From: Streptomyces sp. ISL-98
GTDB lineage: Bacteria; Actinomycetota; Actinomycetes; Streptomycetales; Streptomycetaceae
Direction: 5' to 3'
Length of the DNA stretch: 64,000 nt
Assembly: GCF_018614055.1 (NCBI RefSeq)
Contig: NZ_JAGGPB010000048.1
Span: 1-64,000 of the forward strand
Numbering within the stretch: the first letter of the stretch is position 1; every line of letters begins with the position of its first letter. The notes under the pieces are model-generated. The model had not been told where the DNA came from. It made no database searches and saw only the letters and a program-made list of their open reading frames with translations. Shown here one piece after another: positions 52,339 to 60,916 of the stretch. A program made the translations under genes and the position numbers.

Positions 52339-52776
52339 TCACGTCGAGGGCCCTGTCTTCTTCGGCTTGTCGGCCTCGGACGAACTGGGCTCAACGTAAA
52401 GGATCTTGGCTTTCAGGTAGGAGCGCGCCTGCGCCGCGATCCAGACGACAGTTGTCGCGAGGAGCGTGAAGGCGAACACCTTGAAGTCGAACAGGTCGGT
52501 TCCCTTGAACAGGGCCAGGAAACCGAAAAGCAGCAGCAGTTGAGTGACATAGAGCAAAAGCCCCATGCCCTGGAACAGGTGCGGCAGCTGCTTCGCGGTC
52601 TTCTGGAGCGCCACCAGTCCGATCCCCATGAAAGCGATGGCCACCGCCGCACCCACGACTGCGCCGAGCGCCCCCTTGCCACCGACGACCAGTCCGCCGA
52701 TCACGACGGCGACAGCGCCGACGGCAGCGGTGGGTACGACGGTTTGAAGGAGGATGCGGGCGTCGTTGGACGGCAT
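52339..52776 (-). CDS. atpI: ATP synthase protein I
   Basis: A 145-residue membrane protein with four hydrophobic segments (first VVPTAAVGAVAVVIGGLVVGG) and a charged C-terminal tail. Its position as the first gene of the operon and its length fit AtpI, an assembly factor for the c ring. A 228-base gap to atpB holds no gene; the region is weakly repetitive without clear meaning. Confidence 0.88.
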   Translation of the reverse strand: MPSNDARILLQTVVPTAAVGAVAVVIGGLVVGGKGALGAVVGAAVAIAFMGIGLVALQKTAKQLPHLFQGMGLLLYVTQLLLLFGFLALFKGTDLFDFKVFAFTLLATTVVWIAAQARSYLKAKILYVEPSSSEADKPKKTGPST

Positions 52777-53040
52777 GGCGGCAGCTCCGCTAGATGGTGG
52801 GGGCAGTAAGTGTCGTCATGGACGAGCGTAAGCCGGGACCGAGGTGTCACCTCGTGCCCAAAGGGCCGTCGCACTACGGTCCTTCGGCCCTGTCGCCGGG
52901 TCTCGTGAACGGTATCACAAACTATTTGATGAGGTCTTTACCAAGAGGTGTGCCGACTGTCACACATGAGAGTGACTCCGCCCGTCTGTGCACGACACGG
53001 CGACACTTTGGCTGGTATTGGGATGCAGCGCGCCAAATCG

Positions 53041-54414
53041 TCAGCGAGACGTTCCGGCCTTGCGCCGCTCGGGGAACCGAGAACGGGGCCCGATGGCGGT
53101 CGCGCCGTTGACGCCCGCCGGCATCGGAGCGCGCTCCTGCGGCTCGTCCACCGCCTCGTCCGTCACATCCGTCGCATCGGCCGCGTCCGCCGAGTGCCAC
53201 TCCCTGCCGCTCCTGCGGTATCGCGGCGGGACAAAGGCCTCCGCCCACCGCGGGGCGCGCGGCGTGAACCGCGGCAGCAGCAGGAGCACCAGGCCGACCG
53301 CGCTCAGCGTGACGATGCCCAGGACGATCCACATGCTCGCCGAGTGCACCGAGTAGGCGACGGCGCCGAAGGCAATCAGGGCCGACCAGAAGTACATGAT
53401 CAGCACGGCGCGGCTGTGCGAGTGGCCGATTTCGAGCAGTCGGTGGTGCAGGTGTCCGCGGTCCGCGGCGAACGGCGACTTGCCCTGCCAGGTACGCCGC
53501 ACGATGGCCAGCAGCAGGTCCGCGACCGGGATCGCGATGATCGTCAGCGGCAGCAGCAGCGGGATGAAGACCGGCAGCATCGCGTGCGTGGCCTCGCGCT
53601 TGCCGCCCGCGAAGAGCTTCATCGCGTCCGGATCGACCTGTCCCGTGACCGAGATCGCACCGGCGGCCAGGACCAGGCCGATGAGCATCGACCCCGAGTC
53701 GCCCATGAAGATTCTGGCCGGATGCATGTTGTGCGGCAGGAAGCCGACGCACATGCCCATCAGGATCGCGGCGAAGAGGGTGGCGGGGGCGGCCTCCTCG
53801 ATTCCGTACCCGTACCAGATCCGGTACGCGTACATGAAGAACGCCGCCGAGGCGATGCAGACCATGCCCGCCGCGAGGCCGTCGAGGCCGTCCACGAAGT
53901 TCACCGCGTTGATCGTGATCACGACGAGCGCGACGGTGAGCAGGTTGCCCTGCCAGGCGGTCACCGAGACGGGGCCGATGCCCGGGACGGGCAGCCACAG
54001 GATCGTCAGACCCTGCATGACCATGACGCCTGCGGCGATGAACTGGCCGCCCAGCTTGATCAGGGCGTCGATCTCGAATTTGTCGTCCAGTACGCCGATG
54101 AGCCAGATCACCGCGGCGCCGGACAGCAGCGCGCGCGGCTCGTTCGACAGCTCGAAGACGCTGTTCAGGTTCTGCAGATGGTCCGCGACCAGCAGACCGG
54201 CGCACAGACCGCCGAACATCGCGATGCCACCGAGCCGAGGAGTCGGCTCCCGGTGTACGTCGCGGGCACGGATCTCCGGCATCGCGCCGGTCGCGATGGC
54301 GAACTTCCGCACCGGTCCGGTCAGCAGATATGTCACCGCCGCCGTGACGCAGAGCGTCAGCAGATATTCACGCACGGGCTGCCCCACAGGTATCGCCGGC
54401 CATCTCAGCCCCAC
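53041..54414 (-). CDS. WecA/Rfe-type polyprenyl-phosphate HexNAc-1-phosphate transferase
   Basis: A 457-residue membrane enzyme with about eleven membrane segments. The family motifs are complete: IGVLDDKFEIDA (Mg-binding Asp pair), NAVNFVDGLDGLAAG, DSGSMLIGL, and RGHLHHRLLEIGHS (HIHH type). It transfers a sugar-1-phosphate to the lipid carrier and starts teichoic acid or other cell-wall glycopolymer synthesis, fitting the LCP ligase encoded at 59.6 kb. It has an extended basic C-terminal tail. It lies upstream of the atp operon, from which a 264-base gap containing a promoter-like AT-rich stretch (about 52905-52945) separates it. Confidence 0.92.
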   Translation of the reverse strand: MGLRWPAIPVGQPVREYLLTLCVTAAVTYLLTGPVRKFAIATGAMPEIRARDVHREPTPRLGGIAMFGGLCAGLLVADHLQNLNSVFELSNEPRALLSGAAVIWLIGVLDDKFEIDALIKLGGQFIAAGVMVMQGLTILWLPVPGIGPVSVTAWQGNLLTVALVVITINAVNFVDGLDGLAAGMVCIASAAFFMYAYRIWYGYGIEEAAPATLFAAILMGMCVGFLPHNMHPARIFMGDSGSMLIGLVLAAGAISVTGQVDPDAMKLFAGGKREATHAMLPVFIPLLLPLTIIAIPVADLLLAIVRRTWQGKSPFAADRGHLHHRLLEIGHSHSRAVLIMYFWSALIAFGAVAYSVHSASMWIVLGIVTLSAVGLVLLLLPRFTPRAPRWAEAFVPPRYRRSGREWHSADAADATDVTDEAVDEPQERAPMPAGVNGATAIGPRSRFPERRKAGTSR

Positions 54415-54488
54415 AGCCTAGCTTTGCGGCCACGCACTCGAAGACATACGGGTACCGGCTGATGGTTGCACGACCCGCTCGGGCGCGT

Positions 54489-55763
54489 TCAATCCCGTGC
54501 TGGATACGGCGGAAACCCGTCCGCCAGCTCCCGTACCTCCGTCAGCGCTTTCCTGTCCTCGCGCAGCGCCATCGAGAAGAGCTCCGCGATACGCGCCATC
54601 TCGGCCTCGCCCATGCCCTGCGTGGTGACGGCCGCAGTCCCCAGCCGGATGCCGCGCGCGTCGCCGTACGGAAGGGCGCATGTGTCGAGCACCATGCCGG
54701 CGGCCGCCAGGCGGCCGCGGGCCGTACGGCCGTCCATGCCCAGCGGAGCCGTGTCCGCGGTGATCAGGTGGGTGTCCGTGCCGCCGGTGGTGACGGCCAC
54801 GCCCTCGGCCGCGAGCCCCTCGGCGAGCGCGCGGGCATTGGTGACCACCTGATGGGCGTACGTCGTGAACGCGGGCGCCGCCGCCTCCCCGAGGGCGACC
54901 GCCTTGGCGGCCACCGTGTGCATCTGGGCGCCGCCCTGTGTGAAGGGGAACACGGCGCGGTCGATGCGCTCGGCCAGGTCCGCGCCGCACAGGAGCATGC
55001 CGCCGCGCGGGCCCCGCAGCACCTTGTGGGTCGTGGCGCAGACGACATCGGCGTACGGGACGGGACTGGGCGCCGCTCCCCCGGCGACCAGGCCGATGGG
55101 GTGGGCGGCGTCGGCGATCAGGTAGGCGCCGGTCTCGTCGGCGATCTCGCGGAAGAGCGCGTAGTCGGGGTGCCTGGGGTAGGCGATGGAGCCGACGACG
55201 ATGGCTCGGGGGCGGTGCGTACGGGCCAGGAGGCGGACCTGGTCGTAGTCGATGATGCCGGTGTCCGGTTCGACGCCGTAGCCGATGAAGTCGAACCAAC
55301 GGCCGGAGAAATTGGCCGGGGAGCCATGGGTGAGATGTCCCCCGTACGGGAGTCCCATCGCCAGCACGGTGTCGCCCGGGCGCAGCAGGGCGGCGTACGC
55401 GGCGAGGACCGCGGCGGAGCCGGAGTGCGGCTGGACGTTGGCGTGCTCGGCGGCGAAGAGGCTCATGGCGCGGTCGATCGCGATGCGCTCGGCGACGTCG
55501 ACGATCTCGCAGCCGCCGTGGTGACGGGCGCCGGGGTAGCCCTCGGCGTACTTGTTGGCGAGCGGGGAGCCGAGGGCGGCGAGGACGGCGGGCGAAGTGA
55601 AGTTCTCGGCCGCGATCAGCTGAAGTCCGCCGGCCTCGCGGCCCATTTCGCCGAGGATGACATCGGCGATCTCCGGGTCGCTGCGGCGCAGCGCGTCGAA
55701 GTCGGGGCCTGGGGCGGTGTGCGCCTGCTGAACGGTGGCTGCGGGTGCGGTGGTGACCGGCAT
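54489..55763 (-). CDS. glyA: Serine hydroxymethyltransferase
   Basis: A 424-residue PLP enzyme. It has LANKYAEGYPG, ANVQPHSGSAA, GGHLTHGSPANFSG, the PLP Lys in TTHKVLRGPRGG, and DAAHPIGLVAG (the catalytic Asp-x2-His). It interconverts serine and glycine with one-carbon transfer to folate. The pyrimidine-aldimine region differs somewhat from the main housekeeping SHMT (Ala-Pro changes around DAAHPIG), so this is probably the second glyA of the genome. Confidence 0.92.
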   Translation of the reverse strand: MPVTTAPAATVQQAHTAPGPDFDALRRSDPEIADVILGEMGREAGGLQLIAAENFTSPAVLAALGSPLANKYAEGYPGARHHGGCEIVDVAERIAIDRAMSLFAAEHANVQPHSGSAAVLAAYAALLRPGDTVLAMGLPYGGHLTHGSPANFSGRWFDFIGYGVEPDTGIIDYDQVRLLARTHRPRAIVVGSIAYPRHPDYALFREIADETGAYLIADAAHPIGLVAGGAAPSPVPYADVVCATTHKVLRGPRGGMLLCGADLAERIDRAVFPFTQGGAQMHTVAAKAVALGEAAAPAFTTYAHQVVTNARALAEGLAAEGVAVTTGGTDTHLITADTAPLGMDGRTARGRLAAAGMVLDTCALPYGDARGIRLGTAAVTTQGMGEAEMARIAELFSMALREDRKALTEVRELADGFPPYPARD

Positions 55764-55880
55764 GGCTGGCTCCGGGCCTGGCAGGGACTTGCGGCCCCTC
55801 CAATGTAGGACGCCCCCTGGCGGCCCGCCCGGCGTACGACGCGTCTTTCTTCCCCCGGCCCCGCGTCTGCCCGAAAGTCG

Positions 55881-56528
55881 TCAGTGGTGGGCCGGGACGC
55901 CCGTGAGCGCCGTGACCACCGGGTCCAGTGCCGTGTTGATCTCGTCGCCGATCGAGCGGAAGAACGTGATGGGCGCACCGTACGGGTCGTACACCTCGTC
56001 GGCCTCCACGCTGGGCGCGAGCAGCCACCCCCGCAGTGCCGCCGCCGCCCGTACGAGGGCCCGCGCGCGCTCCACCACGCCGTCCTGGAGCGGGTCGGGA
56101 AGCGTCGCCGGGTCTATGGCCCGTACGAGCCGCGTGAACTCCTTGAGCGTGAAGGTGCGCAGGCCCGCCGAGTGGCCCATGGAGATGACCTGGGCGCGGT
56201 GGTCGCGGGTCGCGGTGAGCACGAGGTCGGCGCGGATGACGTGCTCGTCGAGCAGCTCGCGTCCGGTGAAACCGGCTGCGTCCGCACCGAAGTCGGCGAG
56301 CACGGCGGCGGCGTTGGCCTCCATGGGGGCGCCTTCGTGCCCCCAGGTGCCCGCGCTCTCCACGACGAGGCCGCCCGTCAGGGGGTCGCCGAGGCGGTCG
56401 ATGAGGCCATGGCGGGTCAGCCGCTCGGTGATCGGCGAGCGGCAGACGTTGCCGGTGCTGACGTGGAGGATACGGAAGGTGTCGCTCGTACTGCCTTCGG
56501 CTATGCCACGCCCGTCAAGGGCGGTCAA
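55881..56528 (-). CDS. LMW protein-tyrosine-phosphatase-like protein lacking the nucleophilic Cys
   Basis: A 215-residue protein starting at TTG 56528, overlapping the sua5 stop (TTGA) with GAGGTGG upstream. The fold is low-molecular-weight phosphatase, but the P-loop reads VSTGNVCRSP (23-32). Active enzymes have VCxGNxCRSP, so the catalytic Cys is Ser24 here. The second Cys (29), Arg30, and the general-acid loop EVYDPYGAP are kept. It is therefore probably catalytically dead or altered. It is co-transcribed with sua5, prmC and prfA. Confidence 0.85.
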   Translation of the reverse strand: MTALDGRGIAEGSTSDTFRILHVSTGNVCRSPITERLTRHGLIDRLGDPLTGGLVVESAGTWGHEGAPMEANAAAVLADFGADAAGFTGRELLDEHVIRADLVLTATRDHRAQVISMGHSAGLRTFTLKEFTRLVRAIDPATLPDPLQDGVVERARALVRAAAALRGWLLAPSVEADEVYDPYGAPITFFRSIGDEINTALDPVVTALTGVPAHH

Positions 56529-57172
56529 CTGGCCACCTCGAGGTCGGGTACGACCTTGCGCAGCTCCTCGGCGTCGAGCGCGCCGGCCCGCAGTAGGACC
56601 GGGACCTTGCCCGTGACGTCGACGATCGACGACGGGACAATGCCGGGGGTCGGGCCGCCGTCGAGGTAGACGGAGACGGAGTCGCCGAGCATGTCCTGGG
56701 CGGCGTCGCAGTCCTCGGGGGCGGGGTGGCCCGTGAGGTTGGCGCTGGAGACGGCCATCGGGCCGACTTCGGTGAGCAGCTCGATGGCCACGGGGTGCAG
56801 CGGCATGCGGATGGCGACGGTGCCGCGCGTCTCGCCGAGGTCCCACTGGAGGGACGGCTGGTGGCGTGCGACGAGGGTCAGGGCGCCGGGCCAGAAGGCA
56901 TCGACGAGCTCCCAGGCCTGCTCGGAGAAGTCGGTGACCAGGCCGTGCAGGGTGTTCGGGGAGCCGATGAGGACGGGCGTGGGCATGTTGCGGCCGCGGC
57001 CCTTGGCCTCCAGGAGGTCGCCGACGGCCTCGGCGCTGAAGGCGTCGGCCCCGATGCCGTAGACGGTGTCGGTCGGCAGCACGACCAGCTCGCCACGACG
57101 GACAGCGGCCGCGGCTTCGCGAAGACCGGTCTTGCGGTCGGTCGCGTCGTTGCAGTCGTATCGCCGTGCCAT
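56525..57172 (-). CDS. Threonylcarbamoyl-AMP synthase (Sua5/YrdC)
   Basis: A 215-residue protein with the YrdC core: KTGLREAAAAVRRGELVVLPTDTVYGIGADAF at the N-terminus (LPTDTVYGIGADA is the signature), FWPGALTLVARH, and MAVSSANLTGHPAP. It makes the precursor for the t6A37 modification of tRNAs, together with Tsa proteins encoded elsewhere. It lacks the long Sua5 C-terminal domain. It lies 44 bases after prmC. Confidence 0.94.
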   Translation of the reverse strand: MARRYDCNDATDRKTGLREAAAAVRRGELVVLPTDTVYGIGADAFSAEAVGDLLEAKGRGRNMPTPVLIGSPNTLHGLVTDFSEQAWELVDAFWPGALTLVARHQPSLQWDLGETRGTVAIRMPLHPVAIELLTEVGPMAVSSANLTGHPAPEDCDAAQDMLGDSVSVYLDGGPTPGIVPSSIVDVTGKVPVLLRAGALDAEELRKVVPDLEVAS

Positions 57173-57216
57173 TTAACGGGCCTCCTCGGGCGGGGTCTGG
57201 TCTGGTACGCCGCCGG

Positions 57217-58062
57217 TCACGGCATGGCCTTGCGGGCCGTAGCGAAGCGGGGCCGGTTGTTCAGGTCGGGGTGGTCGGCGGCGTCGGCCCAGCCCCGCTC
57301 CTCGGTGAAGATCCACGGGACCTGGCCGCCCTGGGTGTCGGCGTGCTCGATGACCACGACGCCGCCGGGGCGCAGCAGGCGGTGTGCGGTGCGCTCGATG
57401 TGGCGGATGAGGTCGAGGCCGTCCTCGCCGGAGAAGAGGGCCATCTGGGGGTCGTGGTCGCGGGCCTCGGGGGCGACGTACTCCCACTCGGTGAGCGGAA
57501 TGTACGGCGGGTTGGAGACGACCAGGTCGACCTGTCCGTCCAGCTCGGGCAGGGCGGTGCGGGCGTCGCCCTGGTGGACGGTGACGCGCGATCCCTCGGC
57601 GTTCTTACGGGTCCACTTGATGGCGTCGTCGGAGAGCTCCACGCCGTGCACGCGCGAGCGCGGCACCTCCTGTGCCATGGCGAGCGCGATGGCACCCGAT
57701 CCCGTGCACAGGTCGACGATGAGCGGCTCGACGACGTCCATGGCGCGTACGGCGTCTATGGCCCAGCCGACGACCGATTCGGTCTCGGGGCGGGGCACGA
57801 AGACCCCGGGCCCGACCTGGAGCTCCAGGAAGCGGAAGAAGGCGCGTCCGGTGATGTGCTGCAGCGGCTCGCGGGCCTCGCGGCGCGCGACCGTCTCCCA
57901 GTAGCGGGCGTCGAAGTCGGCGTCCTTGACGTTGTGCAGCTCCCCCCGCTTGACACCGTGCACGAACGCGGCGAGCTCCTCCGCGTCGAATCGCGGTGAG
58001 GGCACGCCGGCGTCGGCCAGCCGCTGGGTGGCCTGAGCCACCTCGGCGAGCAGCAGATTCAT
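57217..58062 (-). CDS. prmC: Release factor glutamine methyltransferase
   Basis: A 281-residue SAM-dependent enzyme: the N-terminal helical domain, the SAM-binding IVDLCTGSGAIALAMA, and the catalytic NPPY in VVSNPPYIPL. It methylates the Gln of the GGQ motif of PrfA, the product of the next gene upstream, to make termination efficient. It is 26 bases downstream of prfA. Confidence 0.96.
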   Translation of the reverse strand: MNLLLAEVAQATQRLADAGVPSPRFDAEELAAFVHGVKRGELHNVKDADFDARYWETVARREAREPLQHITGRAFFRFLELQVGPGVFVPRPETESVVGWAIDAVRAMDVVEPLIVDLCTGSGAIALAMAQEVPRSRVHGVELSDDAIKWTRKNAEGSRVTVHQGDARTALPELDGQVDLVVSNPPYIPLTEWEYVAPEARDHDPQMALFSGEDGLDLIRHIERTAHRLLRPGGVVVIEHADTQGGQVPWIFTEERGWADAADHPDLNNRPRFATARKAMP

Positions 58063-58088
58063 CCCGGTCCTCCGGCTTGCAGGGGGCT

Positions 58089-59168
58089 TTACTGGGCGGC
58101 CGCGAGTTTGGCGGCGGAGTCCGCGTCGACGCAGGCCTGGATCACGGCCTCCAGGTCTCCGTCGAGTACCTGGTCCAAGTTGTACGCCTTGAAGCCCACG
58201 CGGTGGTCCGAGATGCGGTTTTCCGGGAAGTTGTACGTACGGATCTTCTCGGAGCGGTCAACTGTGCGGACCTGGCTGCGGCGCACGTCGGAGGCTTCCT
58301 GCTCGGCCGCTTCCTGGGCCGCGGCGAGCAGCCGCGAGCGCAGGATGCGCATGGCCTGCTCCTTGTTCTGGAGCTGGCTCTTCTCGTTCTGGCAGGAGGC
58401 GACGACGCCGGTCGGCAGGTGCGTGATGCGGACCGCGGAGTCGGTGGTGTTGACGGACTGGCCGCCGGGGCCGGACGAGCGATAGACGTCGATGCGCAGG
58501 TCGTTGGCGTGGATCTCGACGTCGACCTCTTCGGCCTCGGGCGTGACGAGCACACCGGCCGCCGAGGTGTGGATGCGGCCCTGGGACTCGGTGGAGGGCA
58601 CGCGCTGCACGCGGTGCACCCCGCCCTCGTACTTGAGCCGCGCCCAGACGCCCTGGCCGGGCTCGGTCGCGCCGTTGCCGCCCTTGGTCTTCACCGCGAC
58701 CTGGACGTCCTTGTAGCCGCCCAGCTCGGACTCGGTGGCGTCGATGATCTCGGTCTTCCAGCCGACGCGCTCCGCGTACCGCAGGTACATGCGCAGCAGG
58801 TCACCGGCGAACAGGGCCGACTCGTCGCCGCCCGCGCCCGCCTTGACCTCGAGGATGACGTCCTTGTCGTCGCTGGGGTCGCGCGGGACGAGGAGCAGCC
58901 GCAGCTTCTCGGTGAGCTCGTCGAGCTGCTTGCCCAGGACCTTGACCTCCACGGCGAAGTCCGGGTCGTCGGCGATGAATTCCCGTGCCGTCTCGATGTC
59001 CTCGCCGGTCTGCTTCCAGGCCCGGTACGTGCCGATGATCGGGGTCAGCTCGGCGTAGCGCTTGTTCAGCTTGCGCGCATTGGCCTGATCCGCGTGGACC
59101 GAGGGGTCGGCCAGCTTCTTCTCAAGATCGGCGTGCTCGCCGATCAGGTCCTCGACCGCCTCGAACAT
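58089..59168 (-). CDS. prfA: Peptide chain release factor 1
   Basis: A 359-residue protein of standard length starting MFEAVEDLIGEHADLEKK at ATG 59168, with AGGAG nine bases upstream. The GGQ motif that triggers peptidyl-tRNA hydrolysis is in SSGPGGQSVNTTDSAVRI. A codon-recognition region with PxT lies in domain 2 (RVQRVPSTESQGRIHTSAA). It recognises UAA and UAG. Confidence 0.97.
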   Translation of the reverse strand: MFEAVEDLIGEHADLEKKLADPSVHADQANARKLNKRYAELTPIIGTYRAWKQTGEDIETAREFIADDPDFAVEVKVLGKQLDELTEKLRLLLVPRDPSDDKDVILEVKAGAGGDESALFAGDLLRMYLRYAERVGWKTEIIDATESELGGYKDVQVAVKTKGGNGATEPGQGVWARLKYEGGVHRVQRVPSTESQGRIHTSAAGVLVTPEAEEVDVEIHANDLRIDVYRSSGPGGQSVNTTDSAVRITHLPTGVVASCQNEKSQLQNKEQAMRILRSRLLAAAQEAAEQEASDVRRSQVRTVDRSEKIRTYNFPENRISDHRVGFKAYNLDQVLDGDLEAVIQACVDADSAAKLAAAQ

Positions 59169-59282
59169 CTTCGGGCTCCTGGGTAGCAAAAAACGAAAGG
59201 GAAGTGCGGACTGTGCGTCACGACAAAGCGCCGGTCCTCCCCGCCCCTGTACGGAGCGGCCGAGGACCGGCGCAATGGCTCG

Positions 59283-59501
59283 CTACTTCGCGGCGGCAGC
59301 CTTGCCGAAGCGGGCCTCGAAGCGGGCCACACGGCCACCGGTGTCGAGGATCTTCTGCTTGCCCGTGTAGAACGGGTGGCACTCGGAGCAGACCTCGGCA
59401 CGGACGTTGCCGCTGGCGATCGTGCTGCGGGTGGTGAACTCGGCGCCACAGGTACAGCTGACCTGGGTCTCGACGTACTCGGGGTGGATCTCGCGCTTCA
59501 A
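59283..59501 (-). CDS. rpmE: 50S ribosomal protein L31, zinc-binding form
   Basis: A 72-residue protein starting at TTG 59501 (LKREIHPEYVETQV), with AGGAGA six bases upstream. The CxC-x...-CxxC zinc ligands are in VSCTCGAEF and EVCSECHPFYTGKQK. This is the zinc-containing paralogue of L31; a zinc-free copy is normally encoded elsewhere and is induced on zinc starvation. It precedes prfA. Confidence 0.96.
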   Translation of the reverse strand: MKREIHPEYVETQVSCTCGAEFTTRSTIASGNVRAEVCSECHPFYTGKQKILDTGGRVARFEARFGKAAAAK

Positions 59502-59637
59502 GGTGTCTCCTAGTTTCGGGAGGGCGCCGGGTCGTGCGCGCGGATTGCGCGTACGTGAACCGGGGCCGACGTACCAGTCTGCCAGCACTGGCCGCATCTC
59601 CCAAAACCGGGGACGGACCGGAACTATTCCCGGCTCT

Positions 59638-60762
59638 CTACCGGCTCGCTTCACCGGCTTCGCTCGCCACGACATCGCCCGCGTCGCCCTTGTCCCCCGC
59701 CGAGTCCTTGGTGGCGGAGGCCGGCACGGGCTTGTCCTGGCGCAGGGCGTCCCAGACCTGCCGGCCCTGGCGCTGGAGCGGAATGACGCGGTTGGGGTCG
59801 GCCGGGTCGTACTGGACGGGGAGCGTCACCATCTCCATGTCGCCCGCGCCGATGCCCTTGAGGCCGCTCGCGAAACTCGCCAGCTCCTTGACGGAGGCCA
59901 GGTCGGAGTCGGTGGTGACGGTCTTGGTGGCGCTGTCCGCGAGGTCGTACAGCTTCTTCGGGCTGGTGAAGACGCCGACGTCCTTGACCTGGTCGATCAG
60001 GGCCTTCATGAAGGCCTGCTGGAGCTGGATGCGACCGAGGTCACTGCCGTCGCCGACACCCTTGCGGGTCCGTACGAGACCGAGCGACTTCTCGCCGTCG
60101 AGGGTGTGCGTGCCGGGCTTCAGGTGGAGGTGGCTCTTGTCGTCGTCGATGGCCTGCTTGGTGGTGATCTCCACCCCGCCCAGGTCGTCGACGAGCTCGG
60201 TGAAGCCGGTGAAGTCGACCTCGATGTAGTGGTCCATGCGGATGCCGGACATCTTCTCGACGGTCTTGACGGCGCAGGCGGGGCCGCCCGTCTCGTACGC
60301 CGTGTTGAACATCTGGCGCTGTCCGCCCGGGACGGTGCCGCCGCCGCTGTCGGACGTGCACGAGGGGCGGGTGATCAGGGCGTCGCGCGGGATCGAGACG
60401 ACGCTGGCCTTCTTGTGGCCCTCGTAGACGTGCACGACCATCGCGGTGTCGGAGCGGGCGCTGCCCTCGTCCTTGCCGTACGCGGCGTTGTCGCCGGAGC
60501 GGGAGTCGGAGCCGAGAACCAGGATGTCCAGCGAGCCGTTGTCGACGTCGCCGGGGCGGTCGGCGCCGAGCTGGGTGTTGATGTCGACGCCCTTGAGGTT
60601 GCCGTTGAGCTTGAAGTAGACGTATCCGAGCCCTGTGCCGCCCAGCAGCACCACGCTTGCCGCAGCCCATGCGGTGAGGGTCCAGGCCCTGGAGCGGCTG
60701 CCGGGCTCCTTCCGGCGTTTGCCGGTGCCGCGTATTCGGCCGCCCCTGCTCTGCTCGGTCAT
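59638..60762 (-). CDS. LytR-CpsA-Psr (LCP) cell-wall glycopolymer ligase
   Basis: A 374-residue type II membrane protein starting MTEQSRGGRIRGTGKRR at ATG 60762. It has a basic cytoplasmic tail, one membrane segment (about 27-47), and an extracellular LCP domain with LVLGSDSRSGDN, SDTAMVVHVYEGHKKASVVSIPRD, and MDHYIEVDFTGFTELVDDLGG. It transfers glycopolymers from the lipid carrier to peptidoglycan. The acidic tail DSAGDKGDAGDVVASEAGE is disordered. It may work with the WecA-like transferase at 53 kb. Confidence 0.94.
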   Translation of the reverse strand: MTEQSRGGRIRGTGKRRKEPGSRSRAWTLTAWAAASVVLLGGTGLGYVYFKLNGNLKGVDINTQLGADRPGDVDNGSLDILVLGSDSRSGDNAAYGKDEGSARSDTAMVVHVYEGHKKASVVSIPRDALITRPSCTSDSGGGTVPGGQRQMFNTAYETGGPACAVKTVEKMSGIRMDHYIEVDFTGFTELVDDLGGVEITTKQAIDDDKSHLHLKPGTHTLDGEKSLGLVRTRKGVGDGSDLGRIQLQQAFMKALIDQVKDVGVFTSPKKLYDLADSATKTVTTDSDLASVKELASFASGLKGIGAGDMEMVTLPVQYDPADPNRVIPLQRQGRQVWDALRQDKPVPASATKDSAGDKGDAGDVVASEAGEASR

Positions 60763-60825
60763 GGTCTCCCCAGTTACGGTTTGTCGGCACTTGTGAGACG
60801 ACAGATGAGCGTGAAGGGTTGCACA

Positions 60826-60868
60826 ACGCCCTGTGGCCCCTGCTGGGGGCAGGGGCCACAGGGCGTTT
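60826..60868. terminator. Terminator downstream of the secreted protease gene
   Basis: A perfect 19-base-pair stem (AACGCCCTGTGGCCCCTGC and its complement) with a TGGGG loop. There is no clear T-run, as is common in Streptomyces. It separates the protease from the LCP gene, both on the minus strand. Confidence 0.85.
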
Positions 60869-60916
60869 GGCGTACGACGCGGGCGAGCGGGACGCGAACC
60901 CCTCTCACCAGGGATT

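Noticed and set aside
59502..59675. N-terminal extension of L31
   Set aside because: The frame is open to 59675, but the TTG at 59501 with AGGAGA upstream gives the exact family start.
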